A DNA stretch of 64,000 bases from Cardiocondyla obscurior (GCF_019399895.1 NC_091865.1:5275001-5339000), one strand, 5' to 3'; shown: positions 11,654 to 24,143, counted from the stretch's first letter. Numbers and translations are program-made. Notes: generated by a model from the letters alone, not told the origin.

Positions 11654-12377
11654 GCTCTGTCGACCTCGGAAATACTCGGTCGATCCCGGATCTCGGAAAT
11701 AATAGAGATTGACCTTAAGTAACTCTACAAAATTCATACACTTCATACCATGATGTACATACGCATACACTCATATTTTTTAACATTTAATTCTTTTTCT
11801 TTACGTTCAAAGTAATTATCACGTTTTTTTTTTTCTTAAAATATGTTTAGAATGTATCTTTTGTTAAAGCCTATTCCTCTTTCTTTTTATATAATTATTT
11901 CTCTAAACTCATTTAATTTGTTTTTATACTCTAAAATTGTATTTAATTAATATTAAATTCATCGGCTGCATTACTGAGAACTCAGAATTACTTATTTCAA
12001 TTTTATCCAAATATCCTTTGTTGCAAAAAATCACCTCCGGTTCTGTCCCAGGGAATAAGAATTAAATTTTTTTCCCTAAAAAGAACCAAGATAACGCGCT
12101 AGTTCCTCCTCGTAACCGTCTCGAACCCATTCCTAGCGCGTTTACGCGTGGCACTTCTAAACACGTGCCACGCAAGGATCGGCTGTTACGTCACTCTCCA
12201 AATCTTCCTAAGCACCCGAGAAGCGGTTAATGAACTCCTTAAAAATACTCACATCCCTGACATAACAGTACGTTTATACGATTAAATGCAATAATGTTCG
12301 ACTAATTGGCAGCAAAATGCGTAGGTTGTCATTTCATATTGTTAACTAAATCATTAACTTCATATTTGTATGTATAG

Positions 12378-14746
12378 ATAATGCTATCGATGAACAAAGC
12401 ATTAAAAATCTAAATAAAGATTTAATAAAAGAACTATTTCCACAAGTAGGACTTCGCATAAATTTTTTAAATAAATGGGTGGCTACATATGGCCAATGTG
12501 ATAAGCTTGTTAGTATAAATATTGTATTTTATTTTTTATTATAATATTGGTTTGTACAACCAAACCTTATTTTTAATGTTTTGTAATTCTGCAGGATTTT
12601 AATGAAGAGAGTGATGATAAGGAAACCATTGGTGATTGTACTAAAAGAAAAGAAGAGGTTACATTACAAACACAAAATTTTTTAGGCAAAAATGTCTCTT
12701 ATTTAAGATTGGAAGTGTTGCACTGGAGCGGTGCACGGGATTCGTCCTCCGAATATACACGTTCCGAATGGAGTTGGTGTAAAATAAATTGTAGTAGTTT
12801 GTTATATTCGTTGAAGTATTTATTCTTCTTTGACTCTCGGCGTTGGAGTTACGGGACGCTACCTCGTATACTCTGACTGACTTGCACGAGCTTCGGAGCT
12901 CGTGCATTATATATTATTATTTTTGGTCTTGTCAGCGAAATAACAGAAGGAAGTGGCCGCGTGCCCTACTGCCTTCTGCTGATAGCGCGCGATGTTGAAA
13001 GGCTGACAAGACGGATTCTTAGTCTCAGCAGATTCCAACAGTTTGGCAATCTGCTGAGTTGTGTATAAAAATGTGGCGCATGCGGTGGTCAATGACCAGC
13101 GTGCGCTGTCGGGTTACAACAGAGGATATTAATATAAAATCAATATTAAATAATAGAGTACATGGTCAAGCCATTCTCCAATCATACAAAAGAACTAAAA
13201 TAATTTCTAGAAAATGTCGTAACCTTATTGTCGACTTGATTTTGTCGAACGTCCTTTTAAAGACAAATCGGTAAATTTTTTTCTGATTATTAATATTATA
13301 TTGAATTTATTGATTTATTACATATTTTTATGATTTTTATAGTCAAAAATACAAATTATTAAAATATATTTTGTAACAAAATTTATAGAGTGACGAATGA
13401 GGATTTGAAAAATTTGGCTGAAGCCATTGTGAAAGTCTTTCCAACAGAGTCTTCATATACCTATTACATTCCTCCTATTCCGAAAAGATATTCACGGAGT
13501 CAGAAATCCATTATATCTCGAGGAAAATTAGTAGATAAATACCGAAATCGCATTCGCGACTTAAAAAAATTATCAGGATCCGACACGTCAGTAGACAAAC
13601 CCACGAGTTCGACAAACCCATCTTCTGATGAAGAAAGTATATTGGTTTATCTTGTTTTCACATTTTATATTCAATAACAATAACGTAGCATGTATGTATT
13701 TTTAACAAAATATCTAGTATACATGTAAAGTTTTGTATTATTTGAAGGTGATCGAACTATCACGGAAGCAATAACGTGGTTGCAAAAATACACTGAACCG
13801 TGGGTAATTGTTTTGTCAAAATGGAAATTAACAGTAGAATGTCGTCACAAAGACGATGAACAAAGAGACCTTTTAAAAATGTGCGACATTTTGGAACATT
13901 GGCCGATTTTAAAGCATCCAAAGGGATATGAACTTATCGAAATCGATTACAGTTTTTTGAAAGTTTCATGTGTAGAAGAGGTCAACGAAGAAAGATGGTT
14001 TTCTTTTTACACAAATTTGTTGAATGTTTGCCCGGTCAAAAGTGACGACGATCTCGCTGTATCATACAAAAAATTACTCAGTTTGGATAATATAACAAAT
14101 GGTAAAAAAGATTTACTATCAGTCGCAAATCGCTATAGACGCGCGTAACGGTACACTAATTTTTAATTTTATAGATAGCAAAATTTGTGTCCAATTATTC
14201 TTACTATCGCATATAATACCCCCCAAAGGGCGAGTAAGAGGAAAGAGACGTCAATGGAAACCGTCCATTACGGAGTGTAAGGATAGTTTTATTATACATA
14301 CTGTGGTAAGTTTTTTTCAAAATGTATAAAAATAAATTTATTGAAAAGTATTAAGTTTATACTCATATGTGATATTTATCTTTTTATTTCAGCTGCCGGC
14401 TGACACAGTTGTCATTCAAGAGAGACGAAAAAAAGTAATAAAAGATCTAGGTTTAACCTTACAACCTTTCATTATAGTTGTTGGTCCACAAATTTCTGAC
14501 ATCGATAGTGCCTACGTTTGTGTCGACAAAATACTGTATAAGGTACCGTCAGTTCTTACAGCCTTGAATATATGTTTTAAAACTTTTCATGTTTTCAATG
14601 CAATATATCCACCGGAAAGTGAACATTTGTGGCTTCTGTTACAACGTATATTATTTATGTTCTCCACGAAATGGGACAAAATGGCCCCTTACGTTATGGA
14701 GATTATCACAGACATGTCTAATACTGATAAAGAAAATAGTGTATAG
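12378..14746 (+). pseudogene. Transposon gene T1 (SAM-like N-terminus), broken
   Basis: Five exons can be laid out: 12,378-12,508; 12,595-12,715 continuing at ~13,122-13,270 after a solo LTR; 13,389-13,636; 13,748-14,305; 14,393-14,746. Junction phases agree with canonical splice sites. Exon 1 resembles the helical SAM-like module (LIKELFPQVGLR) found in first genes of a large, unnamed arthropod transposon family; exon 3 has the YYIPP and RGKL motifs of that family. A frameshift near 14,110 breaks exon 4. No enzyme motif is visible. Probably an accessory gene of the transposon whose second gene follows at 14,878. Confidence 0.55.
12716..13121 (-). repeat. Solo LTR of the provirus-1 family
   Basis: Reads TGTTGCAC...GGGTTACAACA on the plus strand, the reverse complement of the 6720-7142 LTR, sharing its GCACGAGCTTCGGAGCTCGTGC palindrome and TATA-like stretch. 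Flanks are GAAG and GAGG, an imperfect 4-base target duplication; the right boundary could be 13,118. It splits exon 2 of gene T1. No internal retroviral sequence is present, so it is a recombined solo LTR. Confidence 0.8.
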
Positions 14747-14877
14747 AAGACAAGTGTTAATTGCGTAGTTGCAAATATTATATATGGTATTTTCAAGTAA
14801 AAAAATTCACAAAATTATTTAATTTTAATTATATTTTGAATTTTCTTTTAAATTTCAGTATTATTTGTTATTTTAAG

Positions 14878-17165
14878 ATGTTTATTTGTGCTTTTTGTAA
14901 TTTACAAATAATCTCGGAAACCATGTTTATTAGTCACATGAAGCTTAGACACAAAACACTCATGAGAACGACATGTTACTGTCCTTATAAAAATTGTTCT
15001 CGTAGTTTTCATGACTGTTATACATATAAAAAACATGTTAATTTAAAACATATCACGAATGTTGAAAAAACAGTTGCTCAAAGTGAATCTATAACAGAAA
15101 ATGTTACTACAGAAAATGAATCTATAACAGAAAAAGATAATTATTTATGTAATACAAGTATCCAAGATAATATAGATATAACTTGTACTAGTAAACCTTG
15201 CACGAATGAAACATTAGTTCAACCTTCCAACGCGATAAGCGTTGAAAATTTTTCACATTTGGTAGATCAACGAATTTCGGTATTTGTCGCTAAGCTTTAT
15301 GCAGACCCGGGTATTCCGAGATCATTTGTATCAAATTTAATTGAAAAATTAAACACTTTGTATAGTGCCACTTTTATAGAAATGTTAAAACAGAAATACA
15401 ACTCTGAGAGATGTAGTGGTTTACAGTCTGACCTTGGCTTAATGTTTAGTATAGTACAAAACGCGTTTAATAATTTTTTAACGGAAAATAAAATGTTAAA
15501 ATATTTCGAAAATTTAAATGTCTTAATAAAACCTAAATCCATTGTAGTTAATGCATCTCTAAAATCTCGTTTGGTTAATGGACGGCGTCAAATTATTGCT
15601 TGTAATATAGAAATAGAAATCATATCCATAAAATCTGTTTTGCAAAGGTTTCTAGAACTACCAAATGTATTAAATTCTATTTGTCACATTTAGATAACTG
15701 TAACAAAAGTGAGCCTATTATTTCTATAATTTAAGGTGAAATGTGGAAAAAAGTAAAACTAAATTTCAGTAACAAAATAGTATTACCGATTATATTGTAT
15801 TTTGATGATTTTGAGATAAATAATTCTCTCGGATCTCACAGAAATATACACAAACTTGGTGCACTTTACTTTACAATTGCTTGTCTACCATTTGAATATA
15901 GTAGTATGTTGGAAAACATTTTTTTATCTCAATTACATAATTCAATTGATCATAAGAACATTGGTAATAAAAAAATATTTTTTAACGTAATTTATCAAAT
16001 AAATGAATTAAAAAAAGATGGATTAATATTGAACATAGATAATAAAGAACGTACTATATATTTCGCATTAGGAGCAATAATTGGCGACAATTTAGGTATC
16101 AATAATATTACAGATTTTTCAACGTCTTTTAATTCGACACATTGGTGTCGAATTTGTTTATCTGATAAAGTTGAAATACAAAGACAAATCAAAGAACATC
16201 CTGAAATGTTACGTACACTTGAAAATTATCGCGTGGACTCTACAACATGTTCGAGAGGAGTAAAGGCTAAATGTGTATTAAACGAAATCTCGAGTTTTTA
16301 CGTAGTAGATAATGCAAGTCCTGATATTAAGCATGACATCTTTGAAGGCGTATGTCGCTATGAATTAGCAAAAATTTTTTTAATCCTTATAATTGACGAG
16401 AAACTATTTTTCCTAGAAACCTTAAATTCTCGCATTGAACATTTTGATTATGGCGTTGGAAAAAATTTACCTCCTTCTATAACATGTAACATATTTACAA
16501 CACAAACACTTATAATTTCATCTTCAGAGATGTCACTTTTAGTTGCGAATCTTGGATTGCTCATCGGGGACCTTATTCCTTTAGACAATAAAGTTTGGGA
16601 ACTGTACATAAGTTTGCGCGAAATCATTAATATTACTTTATCTCCATCATTTAACATTTCAACTATTGAATTACTAAAAATTTTGATCTCTGAACATCAT
16701 TTATTATATTTAGAATTATTTTCTGAGCCACTATAACCTAAGCATTACTTTTTAGTATACTATCCTCAAATGATGAAAAAATTTGGCCCTCTAAAATATC
16801 TCTCTTGTATTTGCTATGAGGCCAAGCACAAACAATTAAAAGACATTGCCAAAGTGATAACATCGCGTAAAAAACCGGCTTTTACACTTGCACTGAAACA
16901 TCAACTCAATATGTGCTATCGATTTCTTATTAAAGATGGATTATCAAATCGCTTGTGCTGGGGACCCATACTAGATGAAAAGTTAACTTCCCTTTGCGAT
17001 TATAATTATTTAAAAAATATTCTCCCTTTAATTCTCCCACATTGTAAATGAATATATGTCTACACCTTGAGTAAAAGTTAATGGTATTACTTACAATGTT
17101 AATGCCGTTATAACACTAGACTCTAGTATACACCCTTCAACAGCCTACATTTGGCCAGATTAAAT
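14878..17165 (+). pseudogene. Transposon gene T2, C2H2 transposase-like, broken
   Basis: Starts at an ATG with two zinc fingers: C-X2-C-X12-H-X4-H and C-X4-C-X12-H-X4-H (14,887-15,050). A long body follows in three shifted segments, 14,878-15,693, ~15,741-16,736 and 16,770-17,051, and a final in-frame piece to ~17,165. Recognisable family strings include GSHRNIHKLGALYF, HDIFEGVCRYEL and a YEAKHKQLK motif near the end. I know these from abundant uncharacterised arthropod transposase-like proteins but cannot name the superfamily. At least three indels make it dead. Confidence 0.55.
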
Positions 17166-17223
17166 ATATAGTAATTAATAATTCACAAAATATATTTTTT
17201 TTTATATTTAACATTAAAAACAT

Positions 17224-18292
17224 TGTAACACGGTAATTTCGGGGGTGGAAAGCTCGTCGGGAACCGGGGTACGAGTTAGAGAAACCGAGACGTGATCAAT
17301 TGTACAAAATAACGTAGTTTATTGCAAAGCCCCCAAAATAATGGGGACAAGATAATACAAAGTAATAAAGAAAACAAAAGAAAATAACGTAGGCAATTTG
17401 TACAAATGCTTAGAAAAGACTAAAACGTTAATGAGAGTAGTACGCTAAGAGCGGGATTACGCAAAGAGCCCGTCTTTCTACGAGTCCTAAAACTATTTAC
17501 AGGCGGGTGGCCGCCCAAGCCGTTCCGGCGGGTCGAATTCCTAAACGCAGTGTACAAAATAGGTCGGTCGGGCCGTACTGATCAGACAGGGTGTCGCGGT
17601 CGCGGTTATTCGGCGCAGTGAACAAGCTCAGCCGTCCAGGCCGTGTCGATCGGACAGAGTGTCGCGGTCGTGGATATTCGGCGCAGTGTACAAACTCGGC
17701 CGTCCAGGCCGTGTCGATCGGACAGAGTGTCGCGGTCGCGGATATTCGGCGCAGTGTGTAATTCGCCCACGAAGCCGAATGTCACGGTAGAAACGGTCTG
17801 GAGGAGATCCGGGAGCGCCCGGTCGAAGGTAAAAGCTCGGGAGCGCCCGAGTCGTGGACTCAACGGTATCGAGGAAGGCCGGGTGCGCCCGGTCGAAGGA
17901 AGGCTTGGGAGCGCCCGAGTCTTGCGGAGCGAAGTCGGTTTCGAGAGCCGGGTGAGCCCGGTCGAGGAAAACTTGGGAACGCCCAAGTCCTGGAGGATCG
18001 GTTGCTGGGGTGCTTCCCAACGCGGAAAAGGTGCCTTGCTCGCGTTTGAGGCGGTTTATATACCCGTTGGCGCGAGAGTGGGGAAAACCCCACTCCCGAG
18101 CGGTCTGTGGCGGTGCGCGGTACGGGCGGTTGGGCGGCCCATGTTACCCGCTACGGCGGTCCGCGCTACGCGCCGCGGGCGGATGGTCGGCCTGCGTAGA
18201 TTAAATGAATGGACGGGACCGCGCTAAAGTCGTGGGCGATCGGTGGTGGTCGCGGCGCGGGGTCTGAGAATATTCGTGGCCTTTTGGCCACA
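17224..18292 (+). repeat. Solo LTR, family C copy 1 (1069 bp)
   Basis: Runs from TGTAACACGG to GGCCACA and is flanked by the 4-base target duplication ACAT (17,220-17,223 and 18,293-18,296). It contains a GC-rich minisatellite, a TATA box (TTTATATACCC near 18,055) and a terminal hairpin GTGGCC-TTTT-GGCCAC next to the final A. Copy 2 is at 43,451-45,087. Confidence 0.85.
17545..17760 (+). repeat. 68-bp minisatellite in LTR C copy 1
   Basis: About three imperfect 68-bp units share GTGTCGATCGGACAGAGTGTCGCGG. The following 17,790-17,990 has shorter GC-rich repeats built on GGGAGCGCCCG. The long overlapping ORFs here on both strands follow from the repeats and are not genes. Confidence 0.75.
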
Positions 18293-18296
18293 ACAT

Positions 18297-20031
18297 TATG
18301 TTTACATAGGCATTATCAGACATTTGAAGTGGCCAAAACAAGTATATGGGGATATATGTAAGTTTTAAAGATATTTGTCAATATTTTCCAACTAAACTTC
18401 ACCAAATGGCGGACAGTAAATACTACATTTTATACGTGTAGACATATGTACAAAGGTTGTTATTAAAACTATTAAAATATATTTAATATTTATCATAATA
18501 AATGATATATATAATAATAAAAAGTGTTGCTATAGGTATAAACTGTATGTATAAACTGTAAAATATAATATAATAAACTGGAAAAATAAAAAAATTATAT
18601 TTTTTATTAATAATCTAAAGGAACAAAATAATTCTCGAGAATGAAACCCACGATACCGCGTTATCTGCTCAAAGGCTACAAAATAATATTTATTTGTGCA
18701 CGGAGGCTATCAAAATAAAAATTCAAAGAATGTGCAAAAGAAAGACTGTTAGCCTCGACTCAACTGAAAAGTAAACTCGCGATATATACAACGGAGAGAG
18801 AAACCAAAAAGCTATTTACATTTGCACGGAAAATTCCGCTCTCTAGGTTTGCACGCAGTAACGCGAACAGCGCAATTCGACGCTAAGTACGATCCCGCGT
18901 GATACATATTCACACTCCTAAATAATAGTAACAGGCTAGCGCTATATACAATTACCTGATACACACGCAAATACTTTAACATTCCCGGCAACGGCCGACG
19001 CTTCTTACATACACGTGATTCGCACGTTCCTGCTCCTTGGGTCTCAAAACGACACGGCATACATATTTTATACGACACAAGCGAAACGACATAACGAAAC
19101 CACGACAAGTGCTAACGGTACTACAACGACACGCGCTAATCTTACTACAAAAGCTCGCACTGTTTATCACAACGCCAATACTCTAATATCCACGGCAACG
19201 GGCTGACGCTTCTTTCAATCACGTGATTCGCACGCTCACACTCGCATTCCAGTACACGGCAACGGGCCGACGCCAAGTCTTTGATTACGTGACGCTCACG
19301 TGATATCCTCGAGTCCAACGGCGGCGAAGCTTCCCTACGTTGAAAGGGATACAGGATGATGAACTCTGCCATTGTGCTGGAATCCTGGGACTTGAACCTC
19401 GTACGATAGCAAAAATTTGTTCCTTTGGAACACGTAGACTCTGATGAGAGGCCGGGAACACGGCACGCCGGCAGAATCCGACGAGAGGCCGGGAACACGG
19501 CACGCCAGCCGAATCCAACGAGAAGCCGAGAACACAGCACGCCGGCTGTTTCCTGGTGTAAAAGCCGGGAACACGGCACACCCAAAAATTTTGGTCCCGT
19601 ACTCGAACTGTTGAACAAATTACTATTAACCTGGGGGCCTCAATTGCACGAGGACCCAGGAGTTCTCGCCGACCTACCGATACGTCACGATACGTCGCTC
19701 GTCGTAGCTCGTCCCGTTGCTCGTTCCGTCGCTCGTCCCGTCGCTCGTCACAATCCTTCCGCACTCACAGTTCTTAAACAATACCGACGTTCTTAAACAA
19801 TAACGTCCTGCTCAACGGCTCAATCTCGAAAGAGCACATCGGCATGCTTCTTCCCGAGCAACGTTCACGATTCACCTCTGCGCCGACGCAAGAAATCGTC
19901 GGTAACGCGTTTGCCCTACTGCGCTCTAATCGGTAATTCGTTACCCGCTTGTCGGTAACCTGCATCGCGATTATCATACGTTACAGTTTATTTTATTTCC
20001 GTACTTTACAACATATCCGGAAAACGGACCT
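18297..20031. other. No gene seen; LTR remnant and short tandem repeats
   Basis: 18,297-18,650 is AT-rich. 18,960-19,280 has three dispersed copies of CGGCAACGGGCCGACGC with CACGTGAT nearby. 19,445-19,585 holds about 3.6 units of a 37-bp tandem repeat (core GGCCGGGAACACGGCACGCC). 19,690-19,750 has repeats of GCTCGTCCCGTC. The end, CCGGAAAACGGACC at 20,017-20,030, is the start of an LTR 3' terminus that continues at 29,297. Confidence 0.5.
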
Positions 20032-20033
20032 TA

Positions 20034-20366
20034 CCCGAGTGGAAATTTAACCTAGCCGTCATCTAGTGACTAGCTAGCCAATCCAAGATTTATCTCGTGG
20101 CTGTCTAGCCAAACTGACCAGTCCTGAGCTAGGAATGTAACGCTCAAAACGACTAGCTACTAGATAATTATTACTTGCTAGTAACGAGCTAAAGAAGATA
20201 ATTAGTTTTTCTAGCTTGATACTAGCCAGTAATAATTGTCTAGTAGCTAGTCGTTTTAAGCGTTACATTTCTAGCTCATTGCTGATCAATTTGGCTAGAC
20301 AGTCACGAGATGAATCTTGGATTGTCTAGCTAGTCACTTGATGACGGCTAGGCTCAATTTTCACTA
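20034..20366. repeat. 300-bp palindrome at the left end of the transposon
   Basis: Two arms of about 150 bp are inverted copies: the left reads CCTAGCCGTCATCTAGTGACTAG inwards, the right ends CTAGTCACTTGATGACGGCTAGG. Both are dense in TAGCTAG-type motifs. Such clustered short motifs are typical transposase-binding subterminal repeats. Confidence 0.8.
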
Positions 20367-20555
20367 AAAGAAAATTCAAACTCGCCCCTGTCTAGCCACC
20401 AGCTAGCCTGGGCTAGATTTTAAATAAAATTTTTTTTTTTTTTTTTCTTAGTGTTTCAAGATCTTATATTATTATCATATATTTAAGTATTCTAATTTAT
20501 ATATTATATTATATTTTATATTATTTTATATAGAGCTTTAAATATTTTTAATTTT

Positions 20556-20740
20556 TACTTACCGCAGCGGGATTTGAACTTGTGATACCGTAATTGAACA
20601 ACTTCATAAACTTGCACTTTAACCACTACACCACTTAAGTGTTCGTTAAAAAAAATGTTCAATTGTGTTACAACACACTATATGTTACAACACACTAATA
20701 ATAGTATCACAAGTTCAAATCCCGTTACGGTAAGTGAAAA
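20556..20740. other. Inverted pair of tRNA-like (SINE-head) sequences
   Basis: On the minus strand, 20,640-20,556 has an A-box-like TGGTGTAGTGG and, 54 bases on, a B-box GTTCAAATCCC followed by GCTGCGGTAAG. On the plus strand near 20,705-20,735 a second copy of the B-box half recurs (ATCACAAGTTCAAATCCCG). This suggests a tRNA-derived SINE or tRNA pseudogene present as an inverted fragment pair. Cloverleaf pairing is incomplete, so no functional tRNA is claimed. Confidence 0.4.
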
Positions 20741-22739
20741 TAAAACATATTTGAAGTTCTATATACAATAATTTAAAAAAATTGTTAATTACTTTAAAAA
20801 AATTCTAAAAAATAGAAAAATAAAAATTATACAAAAATAAATACATTAATTAATCATTTTTATATAAATCATAGAAAAATCATATAAAAAATAATATAAA
20901 AATTCTAAAAAAATTTTTTTAATAAAAGAAGTAATAAAAAAATAAAAATAAATAGACAGGTTAATACAATAAAATGAACACGCTAATAATTATTATTGGT
21001 TTATTTTATGTAACAGTGGTATTGCAAATTTTTTTTTATAAGTACAATTTTTTTTTCATATGTAACTATTAATTTAACCATTTTGCAAGAGATGTCTCTT
21101 AATTGAAGTTTAATAATATTTGTTGTAGGTTTTTTTTGTAATTGCCACATATTTAAATCTCTAGAGTTAGTCGGATATTTAAATATTGGTTTTTTTGTTA
21201 ACCACTGGAGTCCTGAAATTTTTATGTTTTTTATATTTTTACAATTATGTTTAAAAGATATAATTTTAACTATAATACCATTATTAAGCATAATTAAATT
21301 ATTGGGTTTTGTATTCGCTAGACAAAAATTTTGACACTGAACTTTACGGATATTTTTATTTTTTTCTTTTAAAATATAAGTTGCAGGAGAATTTGTTTGT
21401 TTATTTAAAATTAAATTTTTTTCATGCAATCGACGACAAATTTGTGCTAGCGGTTTGTTGCTAGTCCGTATTAATTTTGATATTTTTCCTAAATAGCTTT
21501 CGAATGAAAATGCCGAAAATTCATTAATGGTACAATTATTTAATTCAATGTCGTCAGCGATGTGTAAAAGATAGTGGGCGTTTAAAATTTGAGAAGTCTC
21601 TCCGTAAAGTTCTGGCAGCTGTATAAAAAATGTTTTTAAATATGAACGGGCATTGTCGTTATATTTTTGTACAAACTCTTCCGAAGATAAAATTCTGAAC
21701 GCAACGTGAAACAACAAAAAATGATAATATTTTTTAGAACTTAAAATTTTTTTAAATACTATTGGACCGGCATATAATGCTAAAAATCTAAGTCCCGATG
21801 CTTTTAAATTAGGTACCAAAGTTCGACACTTTCGTTGAAATTCTTCCGGAATATAAGATGCTAAATCTGTCATACGTTGGTTTAATTCACGTCGAAGATT
21901 AAGCCTTAATTTTGCATTTGTTTTGTTATATAATAGATCTAATACGTAAAACTTTTTCGTAATTCCAAGGCAAAACAGATGCATATAATCTGTTACGTCT
22001 CCGACTCCGCGTCTCTTTTTTTCGACGTATATTAAAATTTTAGTTAAGGGGAAGGTAGACCGTAGTCCATTGTAATATAAAAAAAAGGAATTTCAGAGTC
22101 TTTCAGAAAATAAATTCAATAGACGTCCACATATTCCGGGACAATTTGTTGCGTGGAAGCATAAAAAACATGCAACAAATTGCGAACGGGCGCCAACAGG
22201 ATGTCAGACAAAGAATTTGTCTAGACATAACACAAAAAATCAAAATTTAAGAGCTCATAAATATTTCAACTTTGATAACCTGTCTGTCATAGGAAAAGAA
22301 AAATAACTTTTTCTTAAAATTGTAATTGCGTACCGATCCCGAGCTTTAGAAAAACCAAGGGCGCGAGAGACCCGAAATTACCGGAGTATGTGACGCAGGC
22401 AAAGGCAATAAAGCCAGGTAACCATATGTCATATGGAAAGTAAGAGTTACCTAACCATCTCTCGATGGAAATGATAGAAAAATTCTGGAAGGCTCGGAAG
22501 GGGTAACTCGTTGAAGCGGGGGTGCTTCGTAGGCACATTACTTCCTTAAAACCAATGGATTTCGGGAACTCCTCACCAAAATCTAGAAACTAAGGGCGAA
22601 AACTTAAAATAGAGAAGGGATGAAGTGCGAGTGCCCAATAATTTTGAGATAGGAAAAGTGGAGGAATAAGCTCTGCAAATGAGAGATTAGAATCTCAGAA
22701 AAATGAAAATTCGGGAAGAGTCCTCCCCTTTTCCGAGCT

Positions 22740-22746
22740 TATAAAA
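22740..22746 (+). promoter_or_regulatory. TATA box of copy B gene
   Basis: TATAAAA sits in the block CCTCCCCTTTTCCGAG(C)TTATAAAA that is conserved with copy A. An initiator is expected 30-35 bases downstream, in CTCTCTTGCATC. Confidence 0.55.
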
Positions 22747-22873
22747 TCTTGTGCTCAGGCTGAGCACGCTCTCTTGCATCTTAGCTACAACCGAATAAGT
22801 TTTACTAAAACCTCACGTGAGTGTCTTGAGTGTGCAAGTCAATCCGAAGAAGCAGTTTGAAGATCTCCTAAAA

Positions 22874-23313
22874 GTAAGTCCCAACGATTTAATATGTATC
22901 TGGGCGAAAAACACGATTCCACTAAATGTATTTATCTTAATTAATAGTTTTCAAGTGTTGTCTGAGAGAAAGAAATGTCCGAGTCGAGGCTCCGCGGTTT
23001 TGATTTTGTTCTGATTGTTCCTGTGATCTGTTAAATGTGTGAGAATATCTGCTCCCGAACACCGGTTGAGACATGCTGTCGAAAAACTAGCGATTTTCTG
23101 TGGTTAACGCCGCGAAATATCGCTGGAACTTTGGCGACTGTTCTCGGCTAAAGAATCGGCAAGCGGTTCTCGCCAAAGATAGATTATGCGGAATCTTTCA
23201 TGGGCGGATCGAGACCTTCGGAATTCGTCGGTGACGAATCTCCTTCCCTCCATTGTTATTAAACATTCCAAAAATTCAATTCAGATTTAATTAAAATCAA
23301 TTAATAATTTTAG
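22874..23313 (+). other. Intron splitting the start codon (copy B)
   Basis: Donor AAAA|GTAAGT at 22,873/22,874 and acceptor TTTTAG|TGG at 23,313/23,314. The last exon base A plus TG forms ATG. Copy A has the same arrangement (10,491-10,891), with intron sequences that are otherwise largely diverged. Confidence 0.6.
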
Positions 23314-24143
23314 TGGAATCTCTCAATAAGAAAACGTTGAAGAAGAGTCGGGCGCGGCGGAATAAGCAGATCAAAAATCTGAGGGAGTTAGTCCGCCGCT
23401 TCTTCATACAATACCTTCTCGCGGCGGCACCAAGTGAAGAGGTTTTTGTGTCTCCCGCGCGCCACGAGGAGAGACCTTGGTCTCCTCGTCCAGGCCCACC
23501 GCCACCATCTTCTATCCGCGGCGATCCGGAGCCGTTATTCGGCTATTTCCCGGAAGAAGAGGAGTCTGTTACAAATCCTTCCGACGACCGAAATCTTTCG
23601 TCTCAGTCCACGGAGCCTGGATCGGAATTATTCCGCCCCACGACTCCTTCTTATACTCCGAATTCTTCCCTCGTCTCCGAGCCACGGTTTCCCGGAGATG
23701 AGCCAAGAGCCTGCTCCTCTCCTCTTTCACCACCTCCTTTTCCCTTCGAACCTGAGGAAGCCGACTCTCTGGGTGAGGATGACTCAATCTCTCTCCCAGG
23801 AGTAGACTTCCCCGATCAACCTCCATCTCCGGTCCCGAGTATAGAGATCCTCGAGGAGCATCCAGAGCCGAGAGAGGTTATAGATCCTCTCCTGGAGCTC
23901 CTCCGCAGGGCCTGTACTCCGTGGACAGATCCTGTCCCGGAAAGGGCCTTCTCCATCGGCCCTGACCACTTTGAGCCAGAGCAGATCAGGATTCAGGCAG
24001 CTCGGTCTGATCCTGATTCTCATTTTTTCATTTATTATCCTGGGGTGGAATTTCCTTTCCTGGCTCCGATGCGATTAATTGACCTTGTTTTCCCGAGATC
24101 CACGGCGAGGGTGGTGGAAATCGAGGAGGTCACTATAGATTAA
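23314..24143 (+). CDS. Proline-rich acidic protein of the LTR-like unit, copy B
   Basis: After splicing the ORF reads from the split ATG to a TAA at 24,141, about 276 residues, with no stop or shift. A basic N-terminus (residues 1-30, Lys/Arg-rich) precedes a low-complexity Pro/Ser/Glu region, then a conserved C-terminal ~90 residues (VIDPLLELLRR, WTDPVPERAF, IGPD, YYPGVEFPFLAP). No catalytic or zinc motif, signal peptide or membrane segment is visible. Over the aligned C-terminal block, differences from copy A fall mainly at third codon positions. I do not recognise the family. The basic/acidic composition could suit a nucleic-acid-binding or adaptor protein, but that is inference. Confidence 0.65.

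Larger units (their letters stand above)
9880..12267 (+). mobile_element. LTR-like unit, copy A (5' end uncertain)
   Basis: Diverged sister of copy B (21,991-24,701). Shared blocks are a promoter region with TATAAAA, an exon 1 ending in A, an intron, a proline-rich ORF, and a 3' block with a GGTTCT...AAAAAGAACC inverted pair near 12,036-12,090. The 3' terminus is GACATAACA at 12,259-12,267, matching GACGTAACA of copy B. Homology to B is traceable back to about 9900. I could not find a TGTTA start or the matching target duplication, so the 5' end is probably truncated. Confidence 0.6.

Noticed and set aside
17606..18227. Several 100-190-codon ORFs in GC-rich sequence
   Set aside because: Lie inside solo LTR C copy 1 and its minisatellite; both strands open because stops are rare in this composition.
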